Assembly (NCBI RefSeq): GCF_050947875.1
Contig: NW_027460408.1
Span: 1-64,000 of the forward strand
From: Dermacentor variabilis
Taxonomy: Eukaryota; Arthropoda; Arachnida; Ixodida; Ixodidae
Length of the DNA: 64,000 bases
Direction: 5' to 3'
Shown here: positions 33,945-47,831 of the stretch, piece by piece
Layout: the number at the start of each line of letters is the position of its first letter
How positions within the stretch are numbered: position 1 is the first letter of the stretch
Made by a program: the position numbers and the translations under genes
The notes under the pieces: generated by a model
Database searches by the model: none
Told to the model about the DNA's origin: nothing
What the model saw: the letters and a program-made list of their open reading frames with translations, nothing else

Positions 33945-36900
33945 CACCATTTGCATGCCTATCGTGTGGTTTTTCAGAAAACTGCGTCCGCGTCTACCAA
34001 AAGATGCATGCGCATGCTTAAAACGCGTTTTGGCACAAATCCATGTGCGGATGTTAAAAAGAGCAGCATCGGCATGCTTTTCACGTCGTTTGGTAGAAAT
34101 CCACGCGCGCGTTCTGCCAAAAGCACCATTTGCATGCATATCGTGTGGTTTTGCAGAAAACTGCGTCCGCGTCTACCAAAAGATGCATGCGCATGCTTAA
34201 AACGCGTTTTGGCACAAATCCATGTGCGGGTGCTAAAAAGAGCAGCATCGGCATGCTTTTCACGTCGTTTGGTAGAAATCCACACGCGCGTTCTGCAAAA
34301 GCACCATTTGCATGCCTATCGTGTGGTTTTGCAGAAAACTGCGTCCGCGTCTACCAAAAGATGCATGCGCATGCTTAAAACGCGCTTTGGCACAAATCCA
34401 TGTGCGGATGTTAAAAAGAGCAGCATCGGCATGCTTTTCACGTCGTTTGGTAGAAATCCACGCGCGCGTTCTGCCAAAAGCACCATTTGCATGCATATCG
34501 TGTGGTTTTGCAGAAAACTGCGTCCGCGTCTACCAAAAGATGCATGCGCATGCTTAAAACGCGTTTTGGCACAAATCCATGTGCGGGTGCTAAAAAGAGC
34601 AGCATCGGCATGCTTTTCACGTCGTTTGGTAGAAATCCACGCGCGCGTTCTGCCAAAAGCACCATTTGCATGCATATCGTGTGGTTTTGCAGAAAACTGC
34701 GTCCGCGTCTACCAAAAGATGCATGCGCATGCTTAAAACGCGTTTTGGCACAAATCCATGTGCGGGTGCTAAAAAGAGCAGCATCGGCATGCTTTTCACG
34801 TCGTTTGGTAGAAATCCACACGCGCGTTCTGCCAAAAGCACCATTTGCATGCCTATCGTGTGGTTTTGCAGAAAACTGCGTCCGCGTCTACCAAAAGATG
34901 CATGCGCATGCTTAAAACGCGCTTTGGCACAAATCCATGTGCGGATGTTAAAAAGAGCAGCATCGGCATGCTTTTCACGTCGTTTGGTAGAAATCCACGC
35001 GCGCGTTCTGCCAAAAGCACCATTTGCATGCATATCGTGTGGTTTTGCAGAAAACTGCGTCCGCGTCTACCAAAAGATGCATGCTCATGCTTAAAACGCG
35101 TTTTGGCACAAATCCATGTGCGGGTGCTAAAAAGAGCAGCATCGGCATGCTTTTCACGTCGTTTGGTAGAAATGCACACGCGCGTTCTGCCAAAAGCACC
35201 ATTTGCATGCATATCGTGTGGTTTTGCAGAAAACTGCGTCCGCGTCTACCAAAAGATGCATGCGCATGCTTAAAACGCACTTTGGCACAAATCCATGTGC
35301 GGGTGCTAAAAAGAGCAGCATCGGCATGCTTTTCACGTCGTTTGGTAGAAATCCACGCGCGCGTTCTGCCAAAAGCACCATTTGCATGCCTATCGTGTGG
35401 TTTTGCAGAAAACTGAGTCCGCGTCTACCAAAAGATGCATGCGCATGCTTAAAACGCGTTTTGGCACAAATCCATGTGCGGGTGCTAAAAAGAGCAGCAT
35501 CGGCATGCTTTTCACGTCGTTTGGTAGAAATCCACACGCGCGTTCTGCCAAAAGCACCATTTGCATGCCTATCGTGTGGTTTTGCAGAAAACTGCGTCCG
35601 CGTCTACCAAAAGATGCATGCGCATGCTTAAAACGCGCTTTGGCACAAATCCATGTTCGGATGTTAAAAAGAGCAGCATCGGCATGCTTTTCACGTCGTT
35701 TGGTAGAAATCCACGCGCGCGTTCTGCCAAAAGCACCATTTGCATGCATATCGTGTGGTTTTGCAGAAAACTGCGTCCGCGTCTACCAAAAGATGCATGC
35801 GCATGCTTAAAACGCGTTTTGGCACAAATCCATGTGCGGGTGCTAAAAAGAGCAGCATCGGCATGCTTTTCACGTCGTTTGGTAGAAATCCACACGCGCG
35901 TTCTGCCAAAAGCACCATTTGCATGCCTATCGTGTGGTTTTGCAGAAAACTGCGTCCGCGTCTACCAAAAGATGCATGCGCATGCTAAAAACGCGTTTTG
36001 GCACAAATCCATGTGCGGATGTTAAAAAGAGCAGCATCGGCATGCTTTTCACGTCGTTTGGTAGAAATCCACACGCGCGTTCTGCCAAAAGCACCATTTG
36101 CATGCATATCGTGTGGTTTTGCAGAAAACTGCGTCCGCGTCTACCAAAAGATGCATGTGCATGCTAAAAACGCGTTTTGGCACAAATCCATGTGCGGATG
36201 TTAAAAAGAGCAGCATCGGCATGCTTTTCACGTCGTTTGGTAGAAATCCACACGCGCGTTCTGCCAAAAGCACCATTTGCATGCATATCGTGTGGTTTTG
36301 CAGAAAACTGCGTCCGCGTCTACCAAAAGATGCATGTGCATGCTAAAAACGCGTTTTGGCACAAATCCATGTGCAGGATGTTAAAAAGAGCAGCATCGGC
36401 ATGCTTTTCACGTCGTTTGGTAGAAATCCACACGCGCGTTCTGCCAAAAGCACCATTTGCATGCATATCGTGTGGTTTTGCAGAAAACTGCGTCCGCGTC
36501 TACCAAAAGATGCATGTGCATGCTAAAAACGCGTTTTGGCACAAATCCATGTGCGGGTGCTAAAAAGAGCAGCATCGGCATGCTTTTCACGTCGTTTGGT
36601 AGAAATCCACACGCGCGTTCTGCCAAAAGCACCATTTGCATGCCTATCGTGTGGTTTTGCAGAAAACTGCGTCCGCGTCTACCAAAAGATGCATGCGCAT
36701 GCTTAAAACGCGCTTTGGCACAAATCCATGTGCGGATGTTAAAAAGAGCAGCATCGGCATGCTTTTCACGTCGTTTGGTAGAAATCCACACGCGCGTTCT
36801 GCCAAAAGCACCATTTGCATGCATATCGTGTGGTTTTGCAGAAAACTGCGTCCGCGTCTACCAAAAGATGCATGCGCATGCTTAAAACGCGCTTTGGCAC

Positions 36901-39900
36901 AAATCCATGTGCGGATGTTAAAAAGAGCAGCATCGGCATGCTTTTCACGTCGTTTGGTAGAAATCCACACGCGCGTTCTGCCAAAAGCACCATTTGCATG
37001 CATATCGTGTGGTTTTGCAGAAAACTGCGTCCGCGTCTACCAAAAGATGCATGCGCATGCTAAAAACGCGTTTTGGCACAAATCCATGTGCGGATGTTAA
37101 AAAGAGCAGCATCGGCATGCTTTTCACGTCGTTTGGTAGAAATCCACACGCGCGTTCTGCCAAAAGCACCATTTGCATGCATATCGTGTGGTTTTGCAGA
37201 AAACTGCGTCCGCGTCTACCAAAAGATGCATGTGCATGCTAAAAACGCGTTTTGGCACAAATCCATGTGCGGATGTTAAAAAGAGCAGCATCGGCATGCT
37301 TTTCACGTCGTTTGGTAGAAATCCACACGCGCGTTCTGCCAAAAGCACCATTTGCATGCATATCGTGTGGTTTTGCAGAAAACTGCGTCCGCGTCTACCA
37401 AAAGATGCATGTGCATGCTAAAAACGCGTTTTGGCACAAATCCATGTGCGGATGTTAAAAAGAGCAGCATCGGCATGCTTTTCACGTCGTTTGGTAGAAA
37501 TCCACACGCGCGTTCTGCCAAAAGCACCATTTGCATGCATATCGTGTGGTTTTGCAGAAAACTGCGTCCGCGTCTACCAAAAGATGCATGTGCATGCTAA
37601 AAACGCGTTTTGGCACAAATCCATGTGCGGGTGCTAAAAAGAGCAGCATCGGCATGCTTTTCACGTCGTTTGGTAGAAATCCACACGCGCGTTCTGCCAA
37701 AAGCACCATTTGCATGCCTATCGTGTGGTTTTGCAGAAAACTGCGTCCGCGTCTACCAAAAGATGCATACGCATGCTTAAAACGCGCTTTGGCACAAATC
37801 CATGTGCGGATGTTAAAAAGAGCAGCATCGGCATGCTTTTCACGTCGTTTGATAGAAATCCACACGCGCGTTCTGCCAAAAGCACCATTTGCATGCATAT
37901 CGTGTGGTTTCGCAGAAAACTGCGTCCGCGTCTACCAAAAGATGCATGTGCATGCTAAAAACGCGTTTTGGCACAAATCCATGGGCGGATGTTAAAAAGA
38001 GCAGCGTCGGCATGCTTTTCACGTCGTTTGGTAGAAATCCACACGCGCGTTCTGCCAAAAGCACCATTTGCATGCATATCGTGTGGTTTTGCAGAAAACT
38101 GCGTCCGCGTCTACCAAAAGATGCATGTGCATGCTAAAAACGCGTTTTGGCACAAATCCATGTGCGGGTGCTAAAAAGAGCAGCATCGGCATGCTTTTCA
38201 CGTCGTTTGGTAGAAATCCATGCGCGCGTTCTGCCAAAAGCACCATTTGCATGCCTATCGTGTGGTTTTGCAGAAAACTGCGTCCGCGTCTACCAAAAGA
38301 TGCATGCGCATGCTTAAAACGCGTTTTGGCACAAATCCATGTGCGGATGTTAAAAAGAGCAGCATCGGCATGCTTTTCACGTCGTTTGGTAGAAATCCAC
38401 GCGCGCGTTCTGCCAAAAGCACCATTTGCATGCATATCGTGTGGTTTTGCAGAAAACTGCGTCCGCGTCTACCAAAAGATGCATGCGCATGCTTAAAACG
38501 CGTTTTGGCACAAATCCATGTACGGGTGCTAAAAAGAGCAGCATCGGCATGCTTTTCACGTCGTTTGGTAGAAATCCACACGCGCGTTCTGCAAAAAGCA
38601 CCATTTGCATGCCTATCGTGTGGTTTTGCAGAAAACTGCGTCCGCGTCTACCAAAAGATGCATGCGCATGCTTAAAACGCGCTTTGGCACAAATCCATGT
38701 TCGGATGTTAAAAAGAGCAGCATCGGCATGCTTTTCACGTCGTTTGGTAGAAATCCACGTGCGCGTTCTGCCAAAAGCACCATTTGCATGCATATCGTGT
38801 GGTTTTGCAGAAAACTGCGTCCGCGTCTACCAAAAGATGCATGCGCATGCTTAAAACGCGTTTTGGCACAAATCCATGTGCGGGTGCTAAAAAGAGCAGC
38901 ATCGGCATGCTTTTCACGTCGTTTGGTAGAAATCCACACGCGCGTTCTGCCAAAAGCACCATTTGCATGCCTATCGTGTGGTTTTGCAGAAAACTGCGTC
39001 CGCGTCTACCAAAAGATGCATGCGCATGCTTAAAACGCGCTTTGGCACAAATCCATGTGCGGATGTTAAAAAGAGCAGCATCGGCATGCTTTTCACGTCG
39101 TTTGGTAGAAATCCACACGCGCGTTCTGCCAAAAGCACCATTTGCATGCATATCGTGTGGTTTTGCAGAAAACTGCGTCCGCGTCTACCAAAAGATGCAT
39201 GCGCATGCTAAAAACGCGTTTTGGCACAAATCCATGTGCGGATGTTAAAAAGAGCAGCATCGGCATGCTTTTCACGTCGTTTGGTAGAAATCCACACGCG
39301 CGTTCTGCCAAAAGCACCATTTGCATGCATATCGTGTGGTTTTGCAGAAAACTGCGTCCGCGTCTACCAAAAGATGCATGTGCATGTTAAAAACGCGTTT
39401 TGGCACAAATCCATGTGCGGATGTTAAAAAGAGCAGCATCGGCATGCTTTTCACGTCGTTTGGTAGAAATCCACACGCGCGTTCTGCCAAAAGCACCATT
39501 TGCATGCATATCGTGTGGTTTTGCAGAAAACTGCGTCCGCGTCTACCAAAAGATGCATGTGCATGCTAAAAACGCGTTTTGGCACAAATCCATGTGCGGA
39601 TGTTAAAAAGAGCAGCATCGGCATGCTTTTCACGTCGTTTGGTAGAAATCCACACGCGCGTTCTGCCAAAAGCACCATTTGCATGCATATCGTGTGGTTT
39701 TGCAGAAAACTGCGTCCGCGTCTACCAAAAGATGCATGTGCATGCTAAAAACGCGTTTTGGCACAAATCCATGTGCGGGTGCTAAAAAGAGCAGCATCGG
39801 CATGCTTTTCACGTCGTTTGGTAGAAATCCACACGCGCGTTCTGCCAAAAGCACCATTTGCATGCCTATCGTGTGGTTTTGCAGAAAACTGCGTCCGCGT

Positions 39901-42100
39901 CTACCAAAAGATGCATGCGCATGCTTAAAACGCGCTTTGGCACAAATCCATGTGCGGATGTTAAAAAGAGCAGCATCGGCATGCTTTTCACGTCGTTTGG
40001 TAGAAATCCACACGCGCGTTCTGCCAAAAGCACCATTTGCATGCATATCGTGTGGTTTTGCAGAAAACTGCGTCCGCGTCTACCAAAAGATGCATGTGCA
40101 TGCTAAAAACGCGTTTTGGCACAAATCCATGTGCGGATGTTAAAAAGAGCAGCATCGGCATGCTTTTCACGTCGTTTGGTAGAAATCCACACGCGCGTTC
40201 TGCCAAAAGCACCATTTTCATGCATATCGTGTGGTTTTGCAGAAAACTGCGTCCGCGTCTACCAAAAGATGCATGTGCATGCTAAAAACGCGTTTTGGCA
40301 CAAATCCATGTGCGGGTGCTAAAAAGAGCAGCATCGGCATGCTTTTCACGTCGTTTGGTAGAAATCCACGCGCGCGTTCTGCCAAAAGCACCATTTGCAT
40401 GCCTATCGTGTGGTTTTGCAGAAAACTGCGTCCGCGTCTACCAAAAGATGCATGCGCATGCTTAAAACGCGTTTTGGCACAAATCCATGTGCGGATGTTA
40501 AAAAGAGCAGCATCGGCATGCTTTTCACGTCGTTTGGTAGAAATCCACGCGCGCGTTCTGCCAAAAGCACCATTTGCATGCATATCGTGTGGTTTTGCAG
40601 AAAACTGCGTCCGCGTCTACCAAAAGATGCATGCGCATGCTTAAAACGCGTTTTGGCACAAATCCATGTGCGGGTGCTAAAAAGAGCAGCATCGGCATGC
40701 TTTTCACGTCGTTTGGTAGAAATCCACACGCGCGTTCTGCCAAAAGCACCATTTGCATGCCTATCGTGTGGTTTTGCAGAAAACTGCGTCCGCGTCTACC
40801 AAAAGATGCATGCGCATGCTTAAAACGCGCTTTGGCACAAATCCATGTGCGGATGTTAAAAAGAGCAGCATCGGCATGCTTTTCACGTCGTTTGGTAGAA
40901 ATCCACGCGCGCGTTCTGCCAAAAGCACCATTTGCATGCATATCGTGTGGTTTTGCAGAAAACTGCGTCCGCGTCTACCAAAAGATGCATGCGCATGCTT
41001 AAAACGCGTTTTGGCACAAATCCATGTGCGGGTGCTAAAAAGAGCAGCATCGGCATGCTTTTCACGTCGTTTGGTAGAAATCCACGCGCGCGTTCTGCCA
41101 AAAGCACCATTTGCATGCATATCGTGTGGTTTTGCAGAAAACTGCGTCCGCGTCTACCAAAAGATGCATGCGCATGCTTAAAACGCGTTTTGGCACAAAT
41201 CCATGTGCGGGTGCTAAAAAGAGCAGCATCGGCATGCTTTTCACGTCGTTTGGTAGAAATCCACACGCGCGTTCTGCCAAAAGCACCATTTGCATGCCTA
41301 TCGTGTGGTTTTGCAGAAAACTGCGTCCGCGTCTACCAAAAGATGCATGCGCATGCTTAAAACGCGCTTTGGCACAAATCCATGTGCGGATGTTAAAAAG
41401 AGCAGCATCGGCATGCTTTTCACGTCGTTTGGTAGAAATCCACACGCGCGTTCTGCCAAAAGCACCATTTGCATGCATATCGTGTGGTTTTGCAGAAAAC
41501 TGCGTCCGCGTCTACCAAAAGATGCATGTGCATGCTAAAAACGCGTTTTGGCACAAATCCATGTGCGGATGTTAAAAAGAGCAGCATCGGCATGCTTTTC
41601 ACGTCGTTTGGTAGAAATCCACACGCGCGTTCTGCCAAAAGCACCATTTGCATGCATATCGTGTGGTTTTGCAGAAAACTGCGTCCGCGTCTACCAAAAG
41701 ATGCATGTGCATGCTAAAAACGCGTTTTGGCACAAATCCATGTGCGGATGTTTAAAAGAGCAGCATCGGCATGCTTTTCACGTCGTTTGGTAGAAATCCA
41801 CACGCGCGTTCTGCCAAAAGCACCATTTGCATGCATATCGTGTGGTTTTGCAGAAAACTGCGTCCGCGTCTACCAAAAGATGCATGTGCATGCTAAAAAC
41901 GCGTTTTGGCACAAATCCATGTGCGGATGTTAAAAAGAGCAGCATCGGCATGCTTTTCACGTCGTTTGGTAGAAATCCACACGCGCGTTCTGCCAAAAGC
42001 ACCATTTGCATGCATATCGTGTGGTTTTGCAGAAAACTGCGTCCGCGTCTACCAAAAGATGCATGTGCATGCTAAAAACGCGTTTTGGCACAAATCCATG
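33945..42100 (+). repeat. Block B, copy 2
   Basis: Second copy of 2,490-10,825, about 8.2 kb long. It carries the rare variants listed for copy 1, plus private changes: GGTTTTTCAG at 33,972, an inserted A in GTGCAGGATG at 36,374, GCATACGC at 37,767, TTTGATAG at 37,850 and CACGTGCGCG at 38,757. It lacks the CATGGTTTTC and TTATGCC variants present at 8,706 and 9,101. One monomer near 41,000 is missing relative to copy 1. Confidence 0.9.
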
Positions 42101-43268
42101 TGCGGATGTTAAAAAGAGCAGCATCGGCATGCTTTTCACGTCGTTTGGTAGAAATCCACGCGCGCGTTCTGCCAAAAGCACCATTTGCATGCATATCGTG
42201 TGGTTTTGCAGAAAACTGCGTCCGCGTCTACCAAAAGATGCATGCGCATGCTTAAAACGCGTTTTGGCACAAATCCATGTGCGGGTGCTAAAAAGAGCAG
42301 CATCGGCATGCTTTTCACGTCGTTTGGTAGAAATCCACACGCGCGTTCTGCCAAAAGCACCATTTGCATGCCTATCGTGTGGTTTTGCAGAAAACTGCGT
42401 CCGCGTCTACCAAAAGATGCATGCGCATGCTTAAAACGCGCTTTGGCACAAATCCATGTGCGGGTGCTAAAAAGAGCAGCATCGGCATGCTTTTCACGTC
42501 GTTTGGTAGAAATCCACACGCGCGTTCTGCCAAAAGCACCATTTGCATGCATATCGTGTGGTTTTGCAGAAAACTGCGTCCGCGTCTACCAAAAGATGCA
42601 TGTGCATGCTAAAAACGCGTTTTGGCACAAATCCATGTGCGGGTGCTAAAAAGAGCAGCATCGGCATGCTTTTCACGTCGTTTGGTAGAAATCCACACGC
42701 GCGTTCTGCCAAAAGCACCATTTGCATTCCTATCGTGTGGTTTTGCAGAAAACTGCGTCCGCGTCTACCAAAAGATGCATGCACATGCTTAAAACGCGCT
42801 TTGGCACAAATCCATGTGCGGATGTTAAAAAGAGCAGCATCGGCATGCTTTTCACGTCGTTTGGTAGAAATCCACACGCGCGTTCTGCCAAAAGCACCAT
42901 TTGCATGCCTATCGTGTGGTTTTGCAGAAAACTGCGTCCGCGTCTACCAAAAGATGCATGCGCATGCTTAAAACGCGTTTTGGCACAAATCCATGTGCGG
43001 GTGCTAAAAAGAGCAGCATCGGCATGCTTTTCACGTCGTTTGGTAGAAATCCACGCGCGCGTTCTGCCAAAAGCACCATTTGCATGCATATCGTGTGGTT
43101 TTGCAGAAAACTGCGTCCGCGTCTACCAAAAGATGCATGCGCATGCTTAAAACGCGCTTTGGCACAAATCCATGTGCGGATGTTAAAAAGAGCAGCATCG
43201 GCATGCTTTTCACGTCGTTTGGTAGAAATCCACGCGCGCGTTCTGCCAAAAGCACCATTTGCATGCAT

Positions 43269-44873
43269 ATCGTGTGGTTTTGCAGAAAACTGCGTCCGCG
43301 TCTACCAAAAGATGCATGCTCATGCTTAAAACGCGTTTTGGCACAAATCCATGTGCGGGTGCTAAAAAGAGCAGCATCGGCATGCTTTTCACGTCGTTTG
43401 GTAGAAATGCACACGCGCGTTCTGCCAAAAGCACCATTTGCATGCATATCGTGTGGTTTTGCAGAAAACTGCGTCCGCGTCTACCAAAAGATGCATGCGC
43501 ATGCTTAAAACGCACTTTGGCACAAATCCATGTGCGGGTGCTAAAAAGAGCAGCATCGGCATGCTTTTCACGTCGTTTGGTAGAAATCCACGCGCGCGTT
43601 CTGCCAAAAGCACCATTTGCATGCCTATCGTGTGGTTTTGCAGAAAACTGAGTCCGCGTCTACCAAAAGATGCATGCGCATGCTTAAAACGCGTTTTGGC
43701 ACAAATCCATGTGCGGGTACTAAAAAGAGCAGCATCGGCATGCTTTTCACGTCGTTTGGTAGAAATCCACACGCGCGTTCTGCCAAAAGCACCATTTGCA
43801 TGCCTATCGTGTGGTTTTGCAGAAAACTGCGTCTACCAAAAGATGCATGCGCATGCTTAAAACGCGTTTTGGCACAAATCCATGTGCGGATGTTAAAAAG
43901 AGCAGCATCGGCATGCTTTTCACGTCGTTTGGTAGAAATCCACGCGCGCGTTCTGCCAAAAGCACCATTTGCATGCATATCGTGTGGTTTTGCAGAAAAC
44001 TGCGTCCGCGTCTACCAAAAGATGCATGTGCATGCTAAAAACGCGTTTTGGCACAAATCCATGTGCGGATGTTAAAAAGAGCAGCATCGGCATGCTTTTC
44101 ACGTCGTTTGGTAGAAATCCACGCGCGCGTTCTGCCAAAAGCACCATTTGCATGCATATCGTGTGGTTTTGCAGAAAACTGCGTCCGCGTCTACCAAAAG
44201 ATGCATGCGCATGCTTAAAACGCGTTTTGGCACAAATCCATGTGCGGGTGCTAAAAAGAGCAGCATCGGCATGCTTTTCACGTCGTTTGGTAGAAATCCA
44301 CACGCGCGTTCTGCCAAAAGCACCATTTGCATGCCTATCGTGTGGTTTTGCAGAAAACTGCGTCCGCGTCTACCAAAAGATGCATGCGCATGCTTAAAAC
44401 GCGCTTTGGCACAAATCCATGTGCGGGTGCTAAAAAGAGCAGCATCGGCATGCTTTTCACGTCGTTTGGTAGAAATCCACACGCGCGTTCTGCCAAAAGC
44501 ACCATTTGCATGCATATCGTGTGGTTTTGCAGAAAACTGCGTCCGCGTCTACCAAAAGATGCATGCGCATGCTTAAAACGCGTTTTGGCACAAATCCATG
44601 TGCGGGTGCTAAAAAGAGCAGCATCGGCATGCTTTTCACGTCGTTTGGTAGAAATCCACACGCGCGTTCTGCCAAAAGCACCATTTGCATGCCTATCGTG
44701 TGGTTTTGCAGAAAACTGCGTCCGCGTCTACCAAAAGATGCATGCGCATGCTTAAAACGCGCTTTGGCACAAATCCATGTGCGGGTGCTAAAAAGAGCAG
44801 CATCGGCATGCTTTTCACGTCGTTTGGTAGAAATCCACACGCGCGTTCTGCCAAAAGCACCATTTGCATGCCT
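43269..44873 (+). repeat. 1,605-bp nine-monomer unit, copy 1
   Basis: Begins with the marker cassette and includes one six-base deletion monomer (43,829). It is repeated immediately downstream. Its length is 9 x 179 less 6, as expected from the deletion. Confidence 0.9.
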
Positions 44874-46478
44874 ATCGTGTGGTTTTGCAGAAAACTGCGT
44901 CCGCGTCTACCAAAAGATGCATGCTCATGCTTAAAACGCGTTTTGGCACAAATCCATGTGCGGGTGCTAAAAAGAGCAGCATCGGCATGCTTTTCACGTC
45001 GTTTGGTAGAAATGCACACGCGCGTTCTGCCAAAAGCACCATTTGCATGCATATCGTGTGGTTTTGCAGAAAACTGCGTCCGCGTCTACCAAAAGATGCA
45101 TGCGCATGCTTAAAACGCACTTTGGCACAAATCCATGTGCGGGTGCTAAAAAGAGCAGCATCGGCATGCTTTTCACGTCGTTTGGTAGAAATCCACGCGC
45201 GCGTTCTGCCAAAAGCACCATTTGCATGCCTATCGTGTGGTTTTGCAGAAAACTGAGTCCGCGTCTACCAAAAGATGCATGCGCATGCTTAAAACGCGTT
45301 TTGGCACAAATCCATGTGCGGGTACTAAAAAGAGCAGCATCGGCATGCTTTTCACGTCGTTTGGTAGAAATCCACACGCGCGTTCTGCCAAAAGCACCAT
45401 TTGCATGCCTATCGTGTGGTTTTGCAGAAAACTGCGTCTACCAAAAGATGCATGCGCATGCTTAAAACGCGTTTTGGCACAAATCCATGTGCGGATGTTA
45501 AAAAGAGCAGCATCGGCATGCTTTTCACGTCGTTTGGTAGAAATCCACGCGCGCGTTCTGCCAAAAGCACCATTTGCATGCATATCGTGTGGTTTTGCAG
45601 AAAACTGCGTCCGCGTCTACCAAAAGATGCATGTGCATGCTAAAAACGCGTTTTGGCACAAATCCATGTGCGGATGTTAAAAAGAGCAGCATCGGCATGC
45701 TTTTCACGTCGTTTGGTAGAAATCCACGCGCGCGTTCTGCCAAAAGCACCATTTGCATGCATATCGTGTGGTTTTGCAGAAAACTGCGTCCGCGTCTACC
45801 AAAAGATGCATGCGCATGCTTAAAACGCGTTTTGGCACAAATCCATGTGCGGGTGCTAAAAAGAGCAGCATCGGCATGCTTTTCACGTCGTTTGGTAGAA
45901 ATCCACACGCGCGTTCTGCCAAAAGCACCATTTGCATGCCTATCGTGTGGTTTTGCAGAAAACTGCGTCCGCGTCTACCAAAAGATGCATGCGCATGCTT
46001 AAAACGCGCTTTGGCACAAATCCATGTGCGGGTGCTAAAAAGAGCAGCATCGGCATGCTTTTCACGTCGTTTGGTAGAAATCCACACGCGCGTTCTGCCA
46101 AAAGCACCATTTGCATGCATATCGTGTGGTTTTGCAGAAAACTGCGTCCGCGTCTACCAAAAGATGCATGCGCATGCTTAAAACGCGTTTTGGCACAAAT
46201 CCATGTGCGGGTGCTAAAAAGAGCAGCATCGGCATGCTTTTCACGTCGTTTGGTAGAAATCCACACGCGCGTTCTGCCAAAAGCACCATTTGCATGCCTA
46301 TCGTGTGGTTTTGCAGAAAACTGCGTCCGCGTCTACCAAAAGATGCATGCGCATGCTTAAAACGCGCTTTGGCACAAATCCATGTGCGGGTGCTAAAAAG
46401 AGCAGCATCGGCATGCTTTTCACGTCGTTTGGTAGAAATCCACACGCGCGTTCTGCCAAAAGCACCATTTGCATGCAT
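44874..46478 (+). repeat. 1,605-bp nine-monomer unit, copy 2
   Basis: Tandem copy of 43,269-44,873 at an offset of 1,605 bp, with the cassette at 44,874 and the six-base deletion at 45,434. It is followed by block D sequence again, with GCATTCCTATCG at 46,651, so the duplication is embedded in a further copy of block D that runs to the domain edge near 47.8 kb. Confidence 0.9.
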
Positions 46479-47831
46479 ATCGTGTGGTTTTGCAGAAAAC
46501 TGCGTCCGCGTCTACCAAAAGATGCATGTGCATGCTAAAAACGCGTTTTGGCACAAATCCATGTGCGGGTGCTAAAAAGAGCAGCATCGGCATGCTTTTC
46601 ACGTCGTTTGGTAGAAATCCACACGCGCGTTCTGCCAAAAGCACCATTTGCATTCCTATCGTGTGGTTTTGCAGAAAACTGCGTCCGCGTCTACCAAAAG
46701 ATGCATGCACATGCTTAAAACGCGCTTTGGCACAAATCCATGTGCGGATGTTAAAAAGAGCAGCATCGGCATGCTTTTCACGTCGTTTGGTAGAAATCCA
46801 CACGCGCGTTCTGCCAAAAGCACCATTTGCATGCCTATCGTGTGGTTTTGCAGAAAACTGCGTCCGCGTCTACCAAAAGATGCATGCGCATGCTTAAAAC
46901 GCGTTTTGGCACAAATCCATGTGCGGGTGCTAAAAAGAGCAGCATCGGCATGCTTTTCACGTCGTTTGGTAGAAATCCACGCGCGCGTTCTGCCAAAAGC
47001 ACCATTTGCATGCATATCGTGTGGTTTTGCAGAAAACTGCGTCCGCGTCTACCAAAAGATGCATGCGCATGCTTAAAACGCGCTTTGGCACAAATCCATG
47101 TGCGGATGTTAAAAAGAGCAGCATCGGCATGCTTTTCACGTCGTTTGGTAGAAATCCACGCGCGCGTTCTGCCAAAAGCACCATTTGCATGCATATCGTG
47201 TGGTTTTGCAGAAAACTGCGTCCGCGTCTACCAAAAGATGCATGCTCATGCTTAAAACGCGTTTTGGCACAAATCCATGTGCGGGTGCTAAAAAGAGCAG
47301 CATCGGCATGCTTTGCACGTCGTTTGGTAGAAATGCACACGCGCGTTCTGCCAAAAGCACCATTTGCATGCATATCGTGTGGTTTTGCAGAAAACTGCGT
47401 CCGCGTCTACCAAAAGATGCATGCGCATGCTTAAAACACACTTTGGCACAAATCCATGTGCGGGTGCTAAAAAGAGCAGCATCGGCATGCTTTTCACGTC
47501 GTTTGGTAGAAATCCACGCGCGCGTTCTGCCAAAAGCACCATTTGCATGCCTATCGTGTGGTTTTGCAGAAAACTGAGTCCGCGTCTACCAAAAGATGCA
47601 TGCGCATGCTTAAAACGCGTTTTGGCACAAATCCATGTGCGGGTACTAAAAAGAGCAGCATCGGCATGCTTTTCACGTCGTTTGGTAGAAATCCACACGC
47701 GCGTTCTGCCAAAAGCACCATTTGCATGCCTATCGTGTGGTTTTGCAGAAAACTGCGTCTACCAAAAGATGCATGCGCATGCTTAAAACGCGTTTTGGCA
47801 CAAATCCATGTGCGGATGTTAAAAAGAGCAG

